Shown: positions 26,400 to 38,814, numbered from the stretch's first letter. The stretch: DNA of 64,000 bases from Escarpia spicata (GCA_963995525.1 OZ023206.1:48835981-48899980), one strand, 5' to 3'. Numbers and translations are program-made. Notes: generated by a model from the letters alone, not told the origin.

Positions 26400-27100
26400 T
26401 ATGTAACAGTTAACAGGCCGATATTAATATTATAACGCATGTTATAATTAAACTAAAAGTGTGACATATAATATGACCTAGGTATTTGATACTACTAACT
26501 TAGTTAAGTTCCTCCCCATTTAGCTTAGATGCAAGAGGGCATACTTTCTTCATAATTTTAACTTCCTCTACTTATCATTACCATGCTTCTCTCATACTTA
26601 AATGCATTTTAATAACCACAACAGTTTCACAAACTAATAACAACTCCCCCAGGCTTACTTTGGAGAGACAGAACATCATATGTACACAAGTTTATGACTT
26701 TTGTTAACATTTTGGGTCAATTTTTTTTAAAGCATGGCATATTTATCACCGCTAAGGAAACTAAAGTATTAAAACGTCACAGTTTTTGAAAAGAGTGTAG
26801 GTCGTAGTATGGTAAAATTATGAATGCACGACGCACATATAAGTCATAGGCATAGATCTACATAATGTACAGCGATACAAAGGCGCGGTGCCTACATTAG
26901 ACAAAACATTCACTCCAATGCATAACTCGCTATCCGACAATGTTCTTAATAGTTGCTAAATATTAAACATTCGACTTCACAAAATGGGCGCCAAACGAAA
27001 AGCAAACATACATGTACGCGCGCATCCGTGTTGATTTTTAGACTGACCAAGGATCAGCAAATGGGGCGTGACTTAAAAGCTCCTGTTAGTTTTTCTTAAG
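26400..27100. other. Non-coding, nothing recognised
   Basis: AT-rich flank between the satellite block and duplicated segment Z1. GC content rises after 26,980, where Z1 begins. Confidence 0.4.
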
Positions 27101-27493
27101 TGAAAAAGAAGCCTCCCGGCCAGAGCTACATGCGGTGGCTCTACCTTGCGGAGTCTGGTTATATTAGTCGAGATTTGTGACAAACAGTGGCGCCACGTCA
27201 CGGTGCGTAGACGATCGAGGTTGTTTCGCAGACCGGTGTGTAAATGTTTAATAATTATTGTTCGACTCCACGAGTCCACATAGCGCATCGTTGGGCTTGC
27301 ATGTCTAATTTTGGGTTGCGTTGGTCAATATCTGACTGTGTGGCTTATATTGACATGGTAGCCCTTTATATTACTAGCATATCATGTTAGTTCAGTGAAC
27401 CTTTGGCTTTACTTTTCTTTAGATGTGCCATGTGATGTGGGCGATAAACGGGTGATATCACCTTACACGTACAGAATACAATATTTACTGCAG

Positions 27494-27548
27494 TGCAGAT
27501 GCCACTTTGAGATCCAATGTCACATATATCATGCCGCGTGGTTTGTTG
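27494..27548 (+). CDS. Duplicated orphan gene copy 1, small exon (partial)
   Basis: A 55-bp predicted exon between TTTACTGCAG and GTAAGT, reading CRCHFEIQCHIYHAAWFV and ending in phase 1. The paralogue at 41,392 is one of the most conserved parts of the duplicated segment and keeps both splice sites and the reading frame. No domain is recognised. It would splice in frame to the exon at 31,936. No start codon is identified. Confidence 0.4.
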
Positions 27549-28107
27549 GTAAGTGATAATTGTATATTTGTGCAACAAACAATCATGTAGATCATTGAAG
27601 ATGGAAATACAGTTATAACCAATGTTGATGAGCTGAAGCCTGAACATTGCCCTGGTCATTGATATTGGACATTGGCGTTTGCAAAACAAACTCCTGGTTA
27701 TTATTACATACGTGTAGTCTATAGTCGAAGTTGGCCTAGTCAGTTATTAGGCATTTTATTTGTTAAGCCTATGCAATTAGTTATTATATAATATTGACAC
27801 CAATTATTATCAAAATATACACATTACTCAATTACCTAAAATATTTGTGAAATGTATGTCAATTTCAACTAATTGTTCAAAGAAGATTGAAAAAAAATCA
27901 CCCAGTGTGTTCTATCCTCTCCAGAACATAGATGCGGGAACATGGGGGGCAAGGGAAACTGGTACCCCCGTGGAATTTAGCTGCGGGGGTAAACATGATT
28001 CTGCCCTCACTGTTAGACATGGGGTCGAATACATTGAAAAGTATTTAAATGGAAATACTTTTGACATTTCAAATGGAAATACATTTTATGGTGTCAAATG
28101 CATATGC

Positions 28108-28162
28108 AAATATTTTAAAACTGAGATCCAGTGTCATACTTATCATGCGGTGTGGTTTGTTG
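28108..28162 (+). pseudogene. Extra copy of the small orphan exon
   Basis: TEIQCHTYHAVWFVG followed by GTAAGT repeats the exon at 27,494 about 600 bp downstream. The 5' half is different (CKYFKTEIQCH) and lacks the CTGCAG acceptor. It could be an alternative exon of the 107-codon ORF at 27,847-28,170 or a decayed partial duplicate. Confidence 0.35.
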
Positions 28163-28200
28163 GTAAGTAATAATTCTATATTTGTACAACATACAATCAT

Positions 28201-28548
28201 AGATCATTAAAGATGGAAATACAATTATAGCCAATGTTAAAGACCTGCAAAAAATCAATAATCGCTTTACCATATTTATAATGTTGTGCATGTTAATTGT
28301 AGGTATAATAAGAAATAAGATACCATTTACAGAATTTATATATCTTCATTCAATTAAAAATGATGACAACATTTATTTATAAATATTTGTATGCACCCAT
28401 GAGGGAGGTGTACCCTTAGCATTTACCATTTTCATGTGAAACCTTTCAGTGACCTAATTAGTTGACTATATTTACTGGTTGGTTAAATTATAACTTTTTC
28501 TCTTTTTATTGAATGTTTATTAAATACATAATGTATTATGCGGAGTCG
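28201..28548. other. Non-coding, nothing recognised
   Basis: AT-rich sequence between segment Z1 and the inverted-repeat element. No gene seen. Confidence 0.4.
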
Positions 28549-29119
28549 CACAATACTGGGCCAAATTGGTGTCCTGTAACTTACGCTATATTTACTCCAT
28601 AACCAGCTACTTTTTTGGACAGTTCCTATTGATAACATTTGTGCTGAAACTTAGGCCCATGAAGAAAGAAGAGACACCAAACGACATCCTGCCTTTTTAT
28701 TGTTGTGGAAAATTGTGGTTGTGGTAGATAACGTAAGTTATGGTGTCCACCATTTCAGGTCCAGGGTGCTCTGGTCATTCTTAGCATTTTAAAAGTCTTG
28801 GTTGGTTTCTGATGAGGTACTAGCATACATCAGTCAAGCAAATTTTGATTTCTGAAAGGTTTCACATTCTCAGTTATTATGAATGTCATTTTATTTTAGT
28901 TAGAAGACACCATGTAACTTACATCATGAAGTTCGACTATGTACACTTGGCATTGCGCCACATAACAGTGACTAAAGAGATTGTATCTTCTTCTTTAATT
29001 TTATATGTAGATATATCTTGGCTTAGGTGTATCTAGATGTATCTTCGCTACCATCTAAGACAGTTTTAAATTTGTTTTAAGTACTTTTTGCTCATGTCCT
29101 TTTTTGGCCCAGTATTGTG
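28549..29119. repeat. Inverted-repeat (MITE-like) element
   Basis: The ends form a 17-bp perfect inverted repeat (CACAATACTGGGCCAAA at 28,549 and TTTGGCCCAGTATTGTG at 29,103). Diverged subterminal inverted blocks include GGTGTCCTGTAACTTACG against CGTAAGTTATGGTGTCC. It encodes no transposase. No target-site duplication is obvious. Confidence 0.65.
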
Positions 29120-31084
29120 ATTCACCTGATATGTCATAGCACTAGCAGGAAATGGAAATATATTCTGGACCAATGCAAGTCCATATTGAGGTAACACATT
29201 ATATATAAATATATATATATAATATGTATATATATATATATATAATGTGTTACATATAGTATTACAGTGTATAGACTAAATTATATACAGTAATTGTTTA
29301 ATGGCTGTTTTGATAAAATGCCATAACTTTTGTATTTACTCCTATAATTTGTTTATGCATGTCGCTCAGCTGTACAATAAAGCATGTTCTGATTATATGA
29401 CTTAATTATCTCTCGTTGTGTTTACAAATTATATATTTACACCAAACAAAAAGTATGGTGGTGTATATATAAAAACGTTTAAAATAACAGTGAAAAAGGT
29501 AGAAGGATAGTATAATTAGAGATGATTATGTCATACATATGTTTATAATAATTAACAGTCAAACATTTATTTATATTCATAGATACAAAAAACAGCAAAT
29601 CACAATGTGGGTATGCATATACTTTTTCATATTATCGCAAAAAGTTAAAGGTATGTTAAATAATTACTATAAATATATATATATATGTATACTAATTAAC
29701 TGAATCAATACACATACCGTTTTGCCACAGGCTTCAAGAACCTTTTCACATACTTCATTAGCTGTATTATGTTTAGTGAATTTTGTGTGCTACTTCCGCT
29801 CTGTACCCCCTCACCCCCGGTGTATGTATGATGACATATGCTACTTCCGCTCCGTACCCCCTCACCCCTAGTGTATGTATGATGACATGTCTTACAGAAT
29901 TGTTCATGCAGCCCTTTCTGTGTTTGTATAAAGTTACATCAACTATTGCTTAGGTTGGTAATGGGCAATCCAAATTTATTAAATCATAGGGATTGCCACT
30001 GTGCACAAATAGGTACATAAAGATTACTAATCTATGTACCGCATATGCTATGTACTACAATTTGTACATATATATATATATAATAATTTTTTATTCTAGC
30101 TAGTTGACTATAAAAAACCTTGATTGCAATTAGACATATTTACAGCACATCTCACAGATTTACAATATATAAATTCAAGGGAAAAAGATACCTGTGTGCA
30201 GACTACACACCTTCTATATTACTAGCTAGATTATTTACTGCAATTTGCAATATACAAAAGTGGGGGGCTAGAACCCCCTGGCCCCCATGTTCGCATGCGG
30301 GGGCCAATGTTTAGTGAATATTTCTAATGAACCTTTGTTTGTCAACCTTCACATGTCTGCTGACGATTCTCTGTTAATACAATTAAAAACCACCAGTCAT
30401 TATAAGCTGAATCATTATTAGCATGGGAAATCTGTCTGAGTGAAATTGTGCATGGAGCTCCCAAAAGTTCCAATTCTTATTGATAAAATGCTGAATTTAA
30501 CCTTAAATAAACATACAAATTCAAAATATTAACCTCATTAGAACAATGATATAGTTATATATATATCTATTCACACAAAAATAGATAATTTAAATATTAT
30601 CGTGTTCAAATATGCATTTAGATTATATATTCAATATTAGATTACTCCGAAGATGGCCACCATTGCATCAGCGCAATCCTGAAGAAATGGACAGTAATTT
30701 CAAAGGGACTTTGGCACAAAGTGAGCCATCCGATTTGTATGAAACTTTCAGGGTATTTTTATTAAATACACATCTAACTACAAACCAAAAAAGATAACTT
30801 CATTAAACTACAACAAAGATATAATTATCCAAACATATCGCATATTCTCTCATCATAAACACAAAATAAATAACTCATCTAAAATGTTCAGATTTCTATG
30901 AAGGCGTTCTCCATCATCTTGGCTCCGTGAAAAATGTGGCATCCCTGTCATACAATGAACACGAGGCTCATAAAAGGAGTTTCCCTGGGCCTCCCCTCAT
31001 GAGCAGAAAAACCCTAGTGTGTACAGTTGACCTACCCACGCGCCCCAAGCTGATTCGCAGGTCGTTACCAATTTCGATGAGGAA
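29120..31084. other. Non-coding with small repeats
   Basis: This holds AT microsatellite palindromes near 29,198-29,245, a 57-bp direct tandem pair containing CTACTTCCGCTCxGTACCCC (29,790-29,890), and AT-rich DNA. No gene is recognised. Confidence 0.4.
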
Positions 31085-32470
31085 AACATTGCAAAACAAA
31101 CTCCTGTTTTTTACAAACATGTAGTCTAGTGTCAAGGTAGGCCCAGTCAATTAAGCATTTTATTTAAGCCTATGCAATTAGTTATTATATAATATTGACA
31201 CCATTTATTTTCCAAATATACACATTAGTCAATTACCTAAAATATTCGTGAAATGTATGTCAATTTCAACTAATTGAAGAAGATTGAACAAAAATCACCC
31301 AGTCCATTCCACTCTCTCTCAAACATTGACGTGGGAACATGGGGGGTAAGGGGGACAGCTGCCCCCATGGAATTTAGGAGCGGGGTAGACATGGTTCTGC
31401 CCTCACAGTAAATCTGAGCCTTTGAACGTCGGCACTAAAAATGGTCAAATAGCGCACCCCATATTCCAATCTTCTCAGACGAGAACTGAGAAGCTGAACA
31501 TATGGCGGTGTGGCTTCAAGAGTTTTCAATGTCATGATTAACAGCAAAGCTGAAGCTTTTGTTCTCAGCTCCCCCAATACTAATTTCGTTCCTGTGCCAG
31601 TGCACCAGAATACACCTTTCCCAGTCTTCCACAATGATATCTACTCGCAACTGCTGATCCTTGCTTTTTCAAAGATCTTTTTTCACTCTGGCTCTCGGTC
31701 TTAATTTTGTTTTTCCTCTCCTTCAACCATCATTGTCTGTTACCCATGCTCACTTTGTAATTCTTCTCTCACTCATTCTCTCTACCTGTCTGTTTTGTCA
31801 TATGTACTTACACTTTATCAGAGGGTTCGGATATTACTTCGTTATACAAACTAAGCTTCATTGCATACATCAGAAACATTGTCAGAGTATCTGTAAATAA
31901 ATGTTGTTAAACATTATACATGTTATTTGTTGTAGTTTCTCTGAATGGATATTACCTGGATTTTCCCTACAAAACAGTTTCTTACAATTTATTGCTGTTG
32001 TGACGTGTGATTGTGACACTGACTTTGCATATGGTAGTAATTACTGTTATGTTGTTACAGGACACTGCATTGTGGGTTGAAAGCTGTTCCTGAGAGAAGT
32101 GTCAACAACGAATGACAGCGACAAAGACTCAAACACATTGGCAAGAACAACTCTCAACTTGTGTGCACGAAATCGGCGTAGGACATCGAGCAAAGTCACT
32201 GAATGGCAATACCTCTCACTTCAAGAACAAGTGAAAATGTGACTGAGTCAATCGTGAGATAATATTTACATCTAAAGACACAACTACTTCCTCTGGCGTG
32301 GATCCATTCAAAAGTGACAGTTGTGCAGCACATACAAAGATTCATTTGCTTTCCCAGGCAGATGGAAACGTGATGTGACACACGTGGAAGATATTCTCAT
32401 CTGAGTATTGCTTTAAAGCTTCAGTTGCACAGTGACTAATGTGACACACCTTCTGTATAAGACAGTGTGA
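31085..32470 (+). repeat. Segmental duplication Z, copy 1 right part
   Basis: This stretch is similar to 41,530-42,330 (31,085-31,890) and to 46,165-46,770 (31,910-32,460). Shared landmarks are GCTGAACATATGGCGGTGTG, CTTCCTCTGGCGTGGA and TGTGACACACCTTCT. The homology to copy 2 stops about 250 bp upstream of the zinc-finger ORF. Confidence 0.75.
31936..32003 (+). CDS. Duplicated orphan gene copy 1, terminal exon (truncated)
   Basis: After TTTGTTGTAG the frame reads (V)SLNGYYLDFPYKTVSYNLL and stops at 32,001. The paralogue at 46,205 continues for about 40 more residues. Here an internal deletion removes that middle part, but the Cys-rich end (YCYVVTGHCIVG) is still legible out of frame to about 32,080. 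It is probably a pseudogenised end or part of a 5' UTR of the zinc-finger gene. Confidence 0.35.
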
Positions 32471-32713
32471 AATATATTTAACAGGATGGTGTTTTGAGGC
32501 TACATGTAAACAGTAACACTTGTGAGAAAGCCTTCAAAGTTGATGCACGCATATATAATGCATGGATGGTTATTATTGTGCAGTGATTACACAAGCTCAA
32601 ACTAGTAATAACACATCAATATGTTTATAAGCAGTATTGCTTTGAAGACGCAAGTATGACCTCATAGAAAATGTGATTTATATGTAAAAAAGTTAGAAAC
32701 AAATAGTTTCAAT

Positions 32714-34108
32714 ATGTCTGCGAATGTGCACACGGGTAACGTTGAGAAACGATTTAATTGTGACACTTGTGGGAAACGTTTCCGAAACAGTGATAGCTTA
32801 TCGCTACATGTTCACAAGCACATTGGTGAAAAAACGTTCAAATGTAAAACCTGTGTTGCCCAGTTCTCACAAAGTGGTAATTTGAAGTCAAATATTCGTA
32901 CCCACACTGGTGAGAAACCGTACATATGTGATACTTGTGGTGCACAGTTCTCACAAAGTTGTGATTTGAAGTCACATATTCGTACCCACACTGGTGAGAA
33001 ACCGTACATATGTGATACTTGTGGTGCACAGTTCTCACACACTGGTAATTTGAAATCACATATTCGAGTTCATACTGGAGAGAAACCCTATACATGTGAT
33101 ACCTGTGGTAAGCAATTTTCAAAAAACAACCATTTGACGTCACATACCCGAATCCATACGGGGGAGAAACCGTACAAATGTGATACCTGTGGTGCAAAAT
33201 TCTCACAATGTGGTCATATGAAGGCCCATGTCCGAATTCATACTGGGGAGAAATCCTTCAGATGTGATACTTGTGGAGCACGTTTCTCTCAAAAGATTCA
33301 TTTGAGCACTCATGTCCGTATCCACACTGGGGTGAAACCCTACAAATGTGATATCTGTGGTGCACAGTTCTCAGCAAGTGGTAATTTGAAATCACATATT
33401 CGAGTTCATACTGGTGAGAAACCCTATAAGTGTGATACTTGTGGTGCAGCATTCTCACGAAGTGGTCATTTGAAAAGACACGTCCGTATCCACACAAGAG
33501 AAAAACCATATACATGTGATACCTGTGGTATGCAATTTAAAAAAAACAATCAGTTGACGTCACATACCCGAATTCATACGGGGGAGAAACCGTTCAAATG
33601 TGATACATGTGGTGCACAATTCTCACAATGTGGTCATTTGAAGGCCCATGTCCGAATTCATACTGGGGAGAAATCATTCAGATGTGATACTTGTGGAGCA
33701 CAGTTCTCAGAAAGTGGTACTTTGAAAGCCCATGTCCGTATACATACTGGGGAGAAACCCTACAAATGTGATATCTGTGGTTCACAGTTCTCCCAAAAGA
33801 GTCATTTGAGCACACATGTCCGTATCCACTCTGGGGAGAAACCCTACAAATGTGATATCTGTGGTGCACAGTTCTCAACAAATTGTAGTTTGAAATCACA
33901 TATTCGACTTCATACTGGGGAGAAACCCTACAAATGTGACACATGTGGAGCACAGTTCTCAGAAAGTGGTACTTTGAAAGCCCATGCCCGTATACATACT
34001 GGGGAGAAACCTTACAAATGTGATATCTGTGGTTCACAGTTCTCCCAAAACAGTCATTTGAGCACACATGTCCGTATCCACTCTGGGGGAGAAACCTTAC
34101 AAATGTGA
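32714..34108 (+). CDS. Poly-C2H2 zinc-finger protein
   Basis: An intronless 464-codon ORF beginning [20 protein letters not shown]. It contains sixteen tandem C2H2 fingers of 28-residue period with TGEKPY linkers, so a nuclear DNA-binding function is likely (family knowledge). Finger 2 has Asn for the first zinc-binding His (LKSNIRTH); the others keep C2H2. No KRAB, BTB, SCAN or ZAD domain precedes the fingers. Fingers 12-14 and 15-17 are a 252-bp tandem duplication. At 34,085 an extra G in a G-run (HSGG for HSGE) shifts the frame and ends the ORF after GETLQM, while two more fingers follow in the next frame. Upstream exons may lie in segment Z1. Confidence 0.93.
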   Translation: MSANVHTGNVEKRFNCDTCGKRFRNSDSLSLHVHKHIGEKTFKCKTCVAQFSQSGNLKSNIRTHTGEKPYICDTCGAQFSQSCDLKSHIRTHTGEKPYICDTCGAQFSHTGNLKSHIRVHTGEKPYTCDTCGKQFSKNNHLTSHTRIHTGEKPYKCDTCGAKFSQCGHMKAHVRIHTGEKSFRCDTCGARFSQKIHLSTHVRIHTGVKPYKCDICGAQFSASGNLKSHIRVHTGEKPYKCDTCGAAFSRSGHLKRHVRIHTREKPYTCDTCGMQFKKNNQLTSHTRIHTGEKPFKCDTCGAQFSQCGHLKAHVRIHTGEKSFRCDTCGAQFSESGTLKAHVRIHTGEKPYKCDICGSQFSQKSHLSTHVRIHSGEKPYKCDICGAQFSTNCSLKSHIRLHTGEKPYKCDTCGAQFSESGTLKAHARIHTGEKPYKCDICGSQFSQNSHLSTHVRIHSGGETLQM

Positions 34109-34271
34109 TATCTGTGGTGCACAGTTCTCAACAAATGGTAGTTTGAAATCACATATTCGACTTCATACTGGGGAGAAACCATACAAATGTGACACATGTG
34201 GGGCACATTTCGCAAGAAGTGATGGTTTGAAGTCACATATCCGCATCCACAATGGTGAGAAATCTGTGTGA
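34086..34271 (+). pseudogene. Fingers 17-18 of the zinc-finger gene, beyond the frameshift
   Basis: In the +1 frame relative to the main [22 protein letters not shown] and [19 protein letters not shown] are two complete C2H2 fingers, ending NGEKSV and a stop. If the extra G at 34,085-34,089 is an error or a polymorphism, the protein has 18 fingers and about 525 residues. Confidence 0.85.
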
Positions 34272-34288
34272 TACATGAACATCCCGTG

Positions 34289-34362
34289 GTAATTTGAGTT
34301 CACATATTCGTGGTAATTTGAGTTCACATATTCGTGATAATTTGAGTTCACATATTCGTATT
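34289..34362 (+). repeat. 24-bp tandem repeat derived from a zinc-finger helix
   Basis: Three copies of (G/T)GTAATTTGAGTTCACATATT-CGT, each encoding xNLSSHIR, the C-terminal half of a finger, lie just after the stop. This is a decayed, locally duplicated finger fragment in the 3' UTR region. Confidence 0.8.
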
Positions 34363-34739
34363 CACATATGTAAGAAACTCTTGAGACACGATATGCGGGG
34401 GTCAGTGTTTTAATAGAAATTTTTTTTAAACGAAGAAGTGTGTTCGCACAGACAACGTAACGAACGCCTAAGATGTGACACACGAGGTAAATAATATTTA
34501 TTTCATTTTATGCACAAACAAATGTTAAACACGTTGATTTCATGACCCGCTGATTATAATGGGAATTGAAACGGCGACCAAAATATTAAAAATTGGGAAC
34601 CCAACGACATGTTCACAACTGCATGGTTAGAATGAAAGTTCCCGGATATGTGTTCAGATTCTTTTCAAACATCGCGCTTCCTTCATTTCCGTGATAGAGC
34701 CTTCTTGGAAATGCATGTCGACACCAGGCGGTTGGAAAA

Positions 34740-35310
34740 GCGCCCACCGGTGGCTCTACCTTGCGGAGTAAGGGCCGCGTTCACACAAGTTGAACGGTTA
34801 AATGTTACGTACCGCGACGTTCCCCGCTGTGTTGAACGCAGACGTTGTGCGTTTGTTGTTACTGATTTCGAATGTGTTTTTGACGAAAATACCGTCACCC
34901 TTGCCATTAGGCTAATGATTAGGAACCGTTTGGTTTGTTTTGTTAAAAGCTCGGCTTGTAATGACATCAAAAATTATCCCCTTGAAAACCAACTATGACG
35001 GCCATTTTGGAGACACGCGCGCGTCGCGGCGTCAGCAAGATGTAACTTTGAACGGCAAAATGCGTCGCGGCCAGAACTCTGAACGCAACTCTGGTTATAT
35101 TAGTGGAGGCTTCTGACAAAAGATATCAATTTGACTGATCGACTTTAAACAGCGCATTCTTGAGCTAGCATGTCAAATGTTGTGTTAGCGTTGGTGTTAC
35201 TATCTAGTTGTGTAGTTTTTCATTACTAGCATATGTTGTGTGAGCTGTTGGATTTAGTTATTATTCTGGTGTGGGCGACAAACGCCCCAGAACAATGATT
35301 TGGTTGGGAC
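34740..35310 (+). repeat. Segmental duplication Z, third left-part copy with insertion
   Basis: It begins GGTGGCTCTACCTTGCGGAG like 27,133. After GGAGT it is interrupted by 321 bp (34,770-35,090), then resumes CTGGTTATATTAGT and continues to about 35,310 with TGTGGGCGACAAACG. No exon of the orphan gene follows. It could be a relic promoter copy. Confidence 0.6.
34770..35090. mobile_element. 321-bp insertion defined by paralogue comparison
   Basis: It starts AAGGGCCGCGTTCACACAAG and ends CTCTGAACGCAACT. The uninterrupted sequence exists at 27,133-27,170. The ends share GCGTTCA in inverted orientation, suggesting a short-TIR MITE. The family is not identified. Confidence 0.55.
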
Positions 35311-37210
35311 ATTATATACGAAAGTTGTTATTATATTACTGTTATTAAGTTGTTGGTACATACCAATAATACATAGCTTTAGGTCTCGCCATGACCAATA
35401 ACTCAGAGCTAATAACAACTTAATCTTACGGCTTTACTGGCACTAAACTGACCACGTAATACAGGTCTCAGAAAATGGCACATGGTTTGACGAAAATCCG
35501 TTTTCACATAATACGTTCTCATTCTGTAATAAATCCATTAACTGTCTGAATTACCATAACAATAATTATTATAGTTCAATCTTTAAATTAGCCGTATTCC
35601 TGGTAGTGTTCATATCGTAATATGCATTTCATTATATGTCGTCCTCGAAAGCTGAAGTAGTCATGGAAAGCATAAATGCACGGTTGATTGATAACACGTG
35701 TTACGTTCCAAGAACGTTTTGCGAACATAGTATACTACCATTAGGTGAAGCAGTTTTTTTAAACATACTATTTATTTGCCATTACGGCGTTTATTTCTTA
35801 ATACTGTGGGATAAAAAAAAACTGTTTACCACCGTGGAACGTCATGTATGGAAAACTAAATCCTGTAACTTAAATATAACATTACTCTAACGTTAGCGGA
35901 ACGTTATGTGTTTGCAGGGTTGGCGAATCCAGGGGCACTTTGAAGCACGTAGAATTAGAATGTGCCTGCGCTAGTGTCTCCCCTAAACTTTCCAGTGCTG
36001 GTATATGTATTATACCACTAACATTATTTGGAAATACTTATCGTTCAAATGTTTTTAGCACTTTTATCTGCGATGCATACATTATTTTACCGAATTTAAT
36101 GTGTTGGTATCATACTGTCTAGCCGATAGTTATTAATGATCCCTCTCTCTCTGTTCAATAGCATAAAACAAGGTATGCTCCCGTAACATCCTGAAACAAG
36201 CGTTTGGGTCTGCACATGGTGCACGATTGCATGCCTGGCCTTGTCATTTAAACGTGTAAAACCTACTATTGAAAATCACGATATAACGTGACATGGTCAC
36301 CATCATTAAATGAAGCTTTTACTACTACAACTACTACTATTATTTTTTGCTTTGAAAGTCCCTCCCTCAACACATTGCTAGACTAATAAGCTTGGATGCA
36401 TTCAACAACAATCTCGACTCCAAGTTATTCTGTACGTATTCCTGTTATTTGTATGCTATTTGTGTTAAATAAATAAATAATACAAAAACTCTGTACACAA
36501 AAGCCCTGTTCCTGTTTCGCCCACCGCCTGTATCCCCAGTACGTTGAGGGTGGGCGGAAACATGGAAGAAGAACTAAAACTCGCATAACTTAATATAATA
36601 TTAATTAAGTCGCATTTCGCCAATTAAGTTGATCTTGATATAAGTGAAAGTATAATAAATATAATGATTGGTTGCCATGACCATGGGTCACAGGAGATTG
36701 GATTGGAGACTACACCGTACTGTTGTGCATTGTCGATGCCATTGCTGATCATAACCAAGCACATACCATCTGATACGAAGTTCAAGGAAACTATCCTGCT
36801 TAGAAAACCTAAATGATATGTTTTTGTCATAATAAAGTTTGAGTCCAGAAAATAAAGTGTTATTTATGGTCGTGTGTTTTTTTTAATGGAGCTAATCCAA
36901 TATTCAACCATTAATTATTGTAGTCGTCTGGACTGCAGCATATCACCTGTTTACTGCCATGTATTCTTAACATTAACTGGTTAAGATATTTTAGTCTGAA
37001 ATGTGTTAACTCATATAGTGTTTCTTATCCATCTCAGAAGTGTGTACACGCATCCACAAAAAGCTGAAAGTTGATAAAATCAAGAAAGACATCGCATAAA
37101 AATTGAAATTGACGCCTCACAGAGGGGGAAGTTACCAAGCCTAAGGTATTTGAACTTGACTTGCTCTTAGACTTAGTAGCAGTAATTAGACATTTTAAAA
37201 ATACACGAGT
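35311..37210. other. Non-coding, nothing recognised
   Basis: AT-rich sequence with scattered small ORFs (an 84-codon one at 35,636). No domains, splice pairs or repeats are evident except short ACT and AATA runs near 36,325 and 36,465. Confidence 0.4.
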
Positions 37211-37214
37211 ATAC

Positions 37215-37975
37215 TTGTACCAATACCGAAAAAGATGACATACATGAATGCTGAAACCAAAGGACTATACCTCTCTTCAGCCATGCGAGCAAAGTTATGC
37301 TAAAAATCATAATGAAGAGAATCACAACTACTTAGAATGTGAAGTCACCAGAACACAATCTGGTTTCCGGACTGGAAGAAGAACAAGAGATCACATTTTC
37401 AACCTGAATATGTTAATTCAAAAAATGTAAATAATTCAACCACGACCTTAGGATCTATTTCATAGATTATTCGAACGCTTTTGTTAATGTTAGTCATCAA
37501 CAACTCTGAAAAACCTTGATACACATGGGATTTGACCAGAACATTACATCAGTTATAATTTATATGTTGGACAGCAGTCTGTAGTGAGATAGTGTGGTAC
37601 CACAAATTGGTTCCCAATCGGTTAGAGTGTAAGACAAGGGTGCATTTTGTCCCCCCACTTATTCAGTCTATACACAGAAAGTATCATGAGAGAGGTCGAG
37701 ACTGACACGAGAGGCAAGATTTGTAATGGACTGAAGTGAATGGACAGGAGATAAGAATATAATTAATAAATTACAATGCATATATGAATCACTAGAATAT
37801 AGCAGTATAAAATCAAATAAATAATGGAAGGAAAAGTGGAAGGCAGCAGAAGCAGAGGAAGGCCTAGGAGACAATGGGAAAAGGACATAGATGAATGGAT
37901 GAGGGCAGACGTCTCGCGAGTGGGGAGACTGGCAAACGAAAGAGCTGTCTATAGACAATCCGTCAAGACTACAAC
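37215..37975 (+). mobile_element. RTE-like LINE fragment, internally deleted
   Basis: Frame-corrected motifs in order are VPIPKK, SHASKVMLKIIMKRI, TQSGFRTGRRTRDHIFNLN (about 37,350-37,410), VRQGCILSPHLFSLYTES (about 37,628-37,683), IMREVE, and then GRPRRQWEKDIDEWM (about 37,855-37,900). The YxDD region and the segment after it are missing. Many stops. Dead. Confidence 0.82.
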
Positions 37976-38814
37976 GTCCGGAAATGGATAAGCAAACCTA
38001 CCATACCAATGTTGCTTGAGAAAGGCATACTAATCCACTATGTTCTTTTTCTTATGTCAAATAACACCTAAAATGCCTGTCTGAGCTATTTTATTCACAT
38101 AATATTATGTTAATATTTATGACAAATAATATTAGATTCTTATTTTCAACAACTACTACATTGTGCATTTTTGGTGCACGAAATCTTCTACATTATAAAA
38201 CAATGCTGTTCTCTGTTTGTTAGTCAGTGGACCCATGTCTCCGTCAGTGTCGTATGTATGCGGATGAAATGTTGTACGTCATCTTGTGGGTGGGTACTTT
38301 GGGGTGGTTCATAGATTTATATACTTTTAATTTTCCCAGGCAGAGGGGTGGTGGGTCACATGTATGGGTCTGAAATTTGGTATGTGATCTAGCGGGCCCA
38401 TTGGGGTGGTTCGAATAATTATATTTTTTAAATCCATCCTTGGTGTGGGGACATTGGTATGTCACAATTTATAAATGGCATTTATCTCTGTCAGTCTGTT
38501 GTGCTGAAACTTTATATGCGATATAGTGGACCCTTTGGGTCGGTTCAACGATTTAGATTTTTTCGAAATTCTTCTGGGGCTATGATATTGGTGGGTCACA
38601 TACATATGTGCTAGTTGTTTAATAATACTTCATCAAACCATATCATTTAAAAAGGCCCTTAAATTCGATTCATATATTGATATTTAGAATATATTCTTAC
38701 ATTCGACAGATGCCAGCGGTCACCCAGGTCTAGAAGTTAAAAGAAGATGACAACTAAAAAAAATGTCTAACTGTAATAAAGTAATTGAGATCCATGTATA
38801 ATTGTTTCAGAAAA

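Larger units (their letters stand above)
27110..28200 (+). repeat. Segmental duplication Z, copy 1 left part
   Basis: This stretch is similar to 34,740-35,310 (27,130-27,450) and to 39,600-39,772 and 41,215-41,540 (27,290-27,640). Positions 27,670-28,020 match 31,085-31,400, 41,530-41,850 and 42,780-43,130. Shared landmarks include GGTGGCTCTACCTTGCGGAG, TGTGGGCGATAAACGGGTGA and CCTATGCAATTAGTTATTAT. It carries the small exon described separately and may be the 5' region of the zinc-finger gene at 32.7 kb. Confidence 0.7.

Noticed and set aside
30120..31150. Several 60-65-codon ORFs (30,120; 30,612; 30,927)
   Set aside because: No domain, no splice context, and composition like the surrounding non-coding DNA.
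32812..34067. Minus-strand ORFs rich in [15 protein letters not shown]
   Set aside because: Antisense shadow of the zinc-finger repeat on the plus strand.
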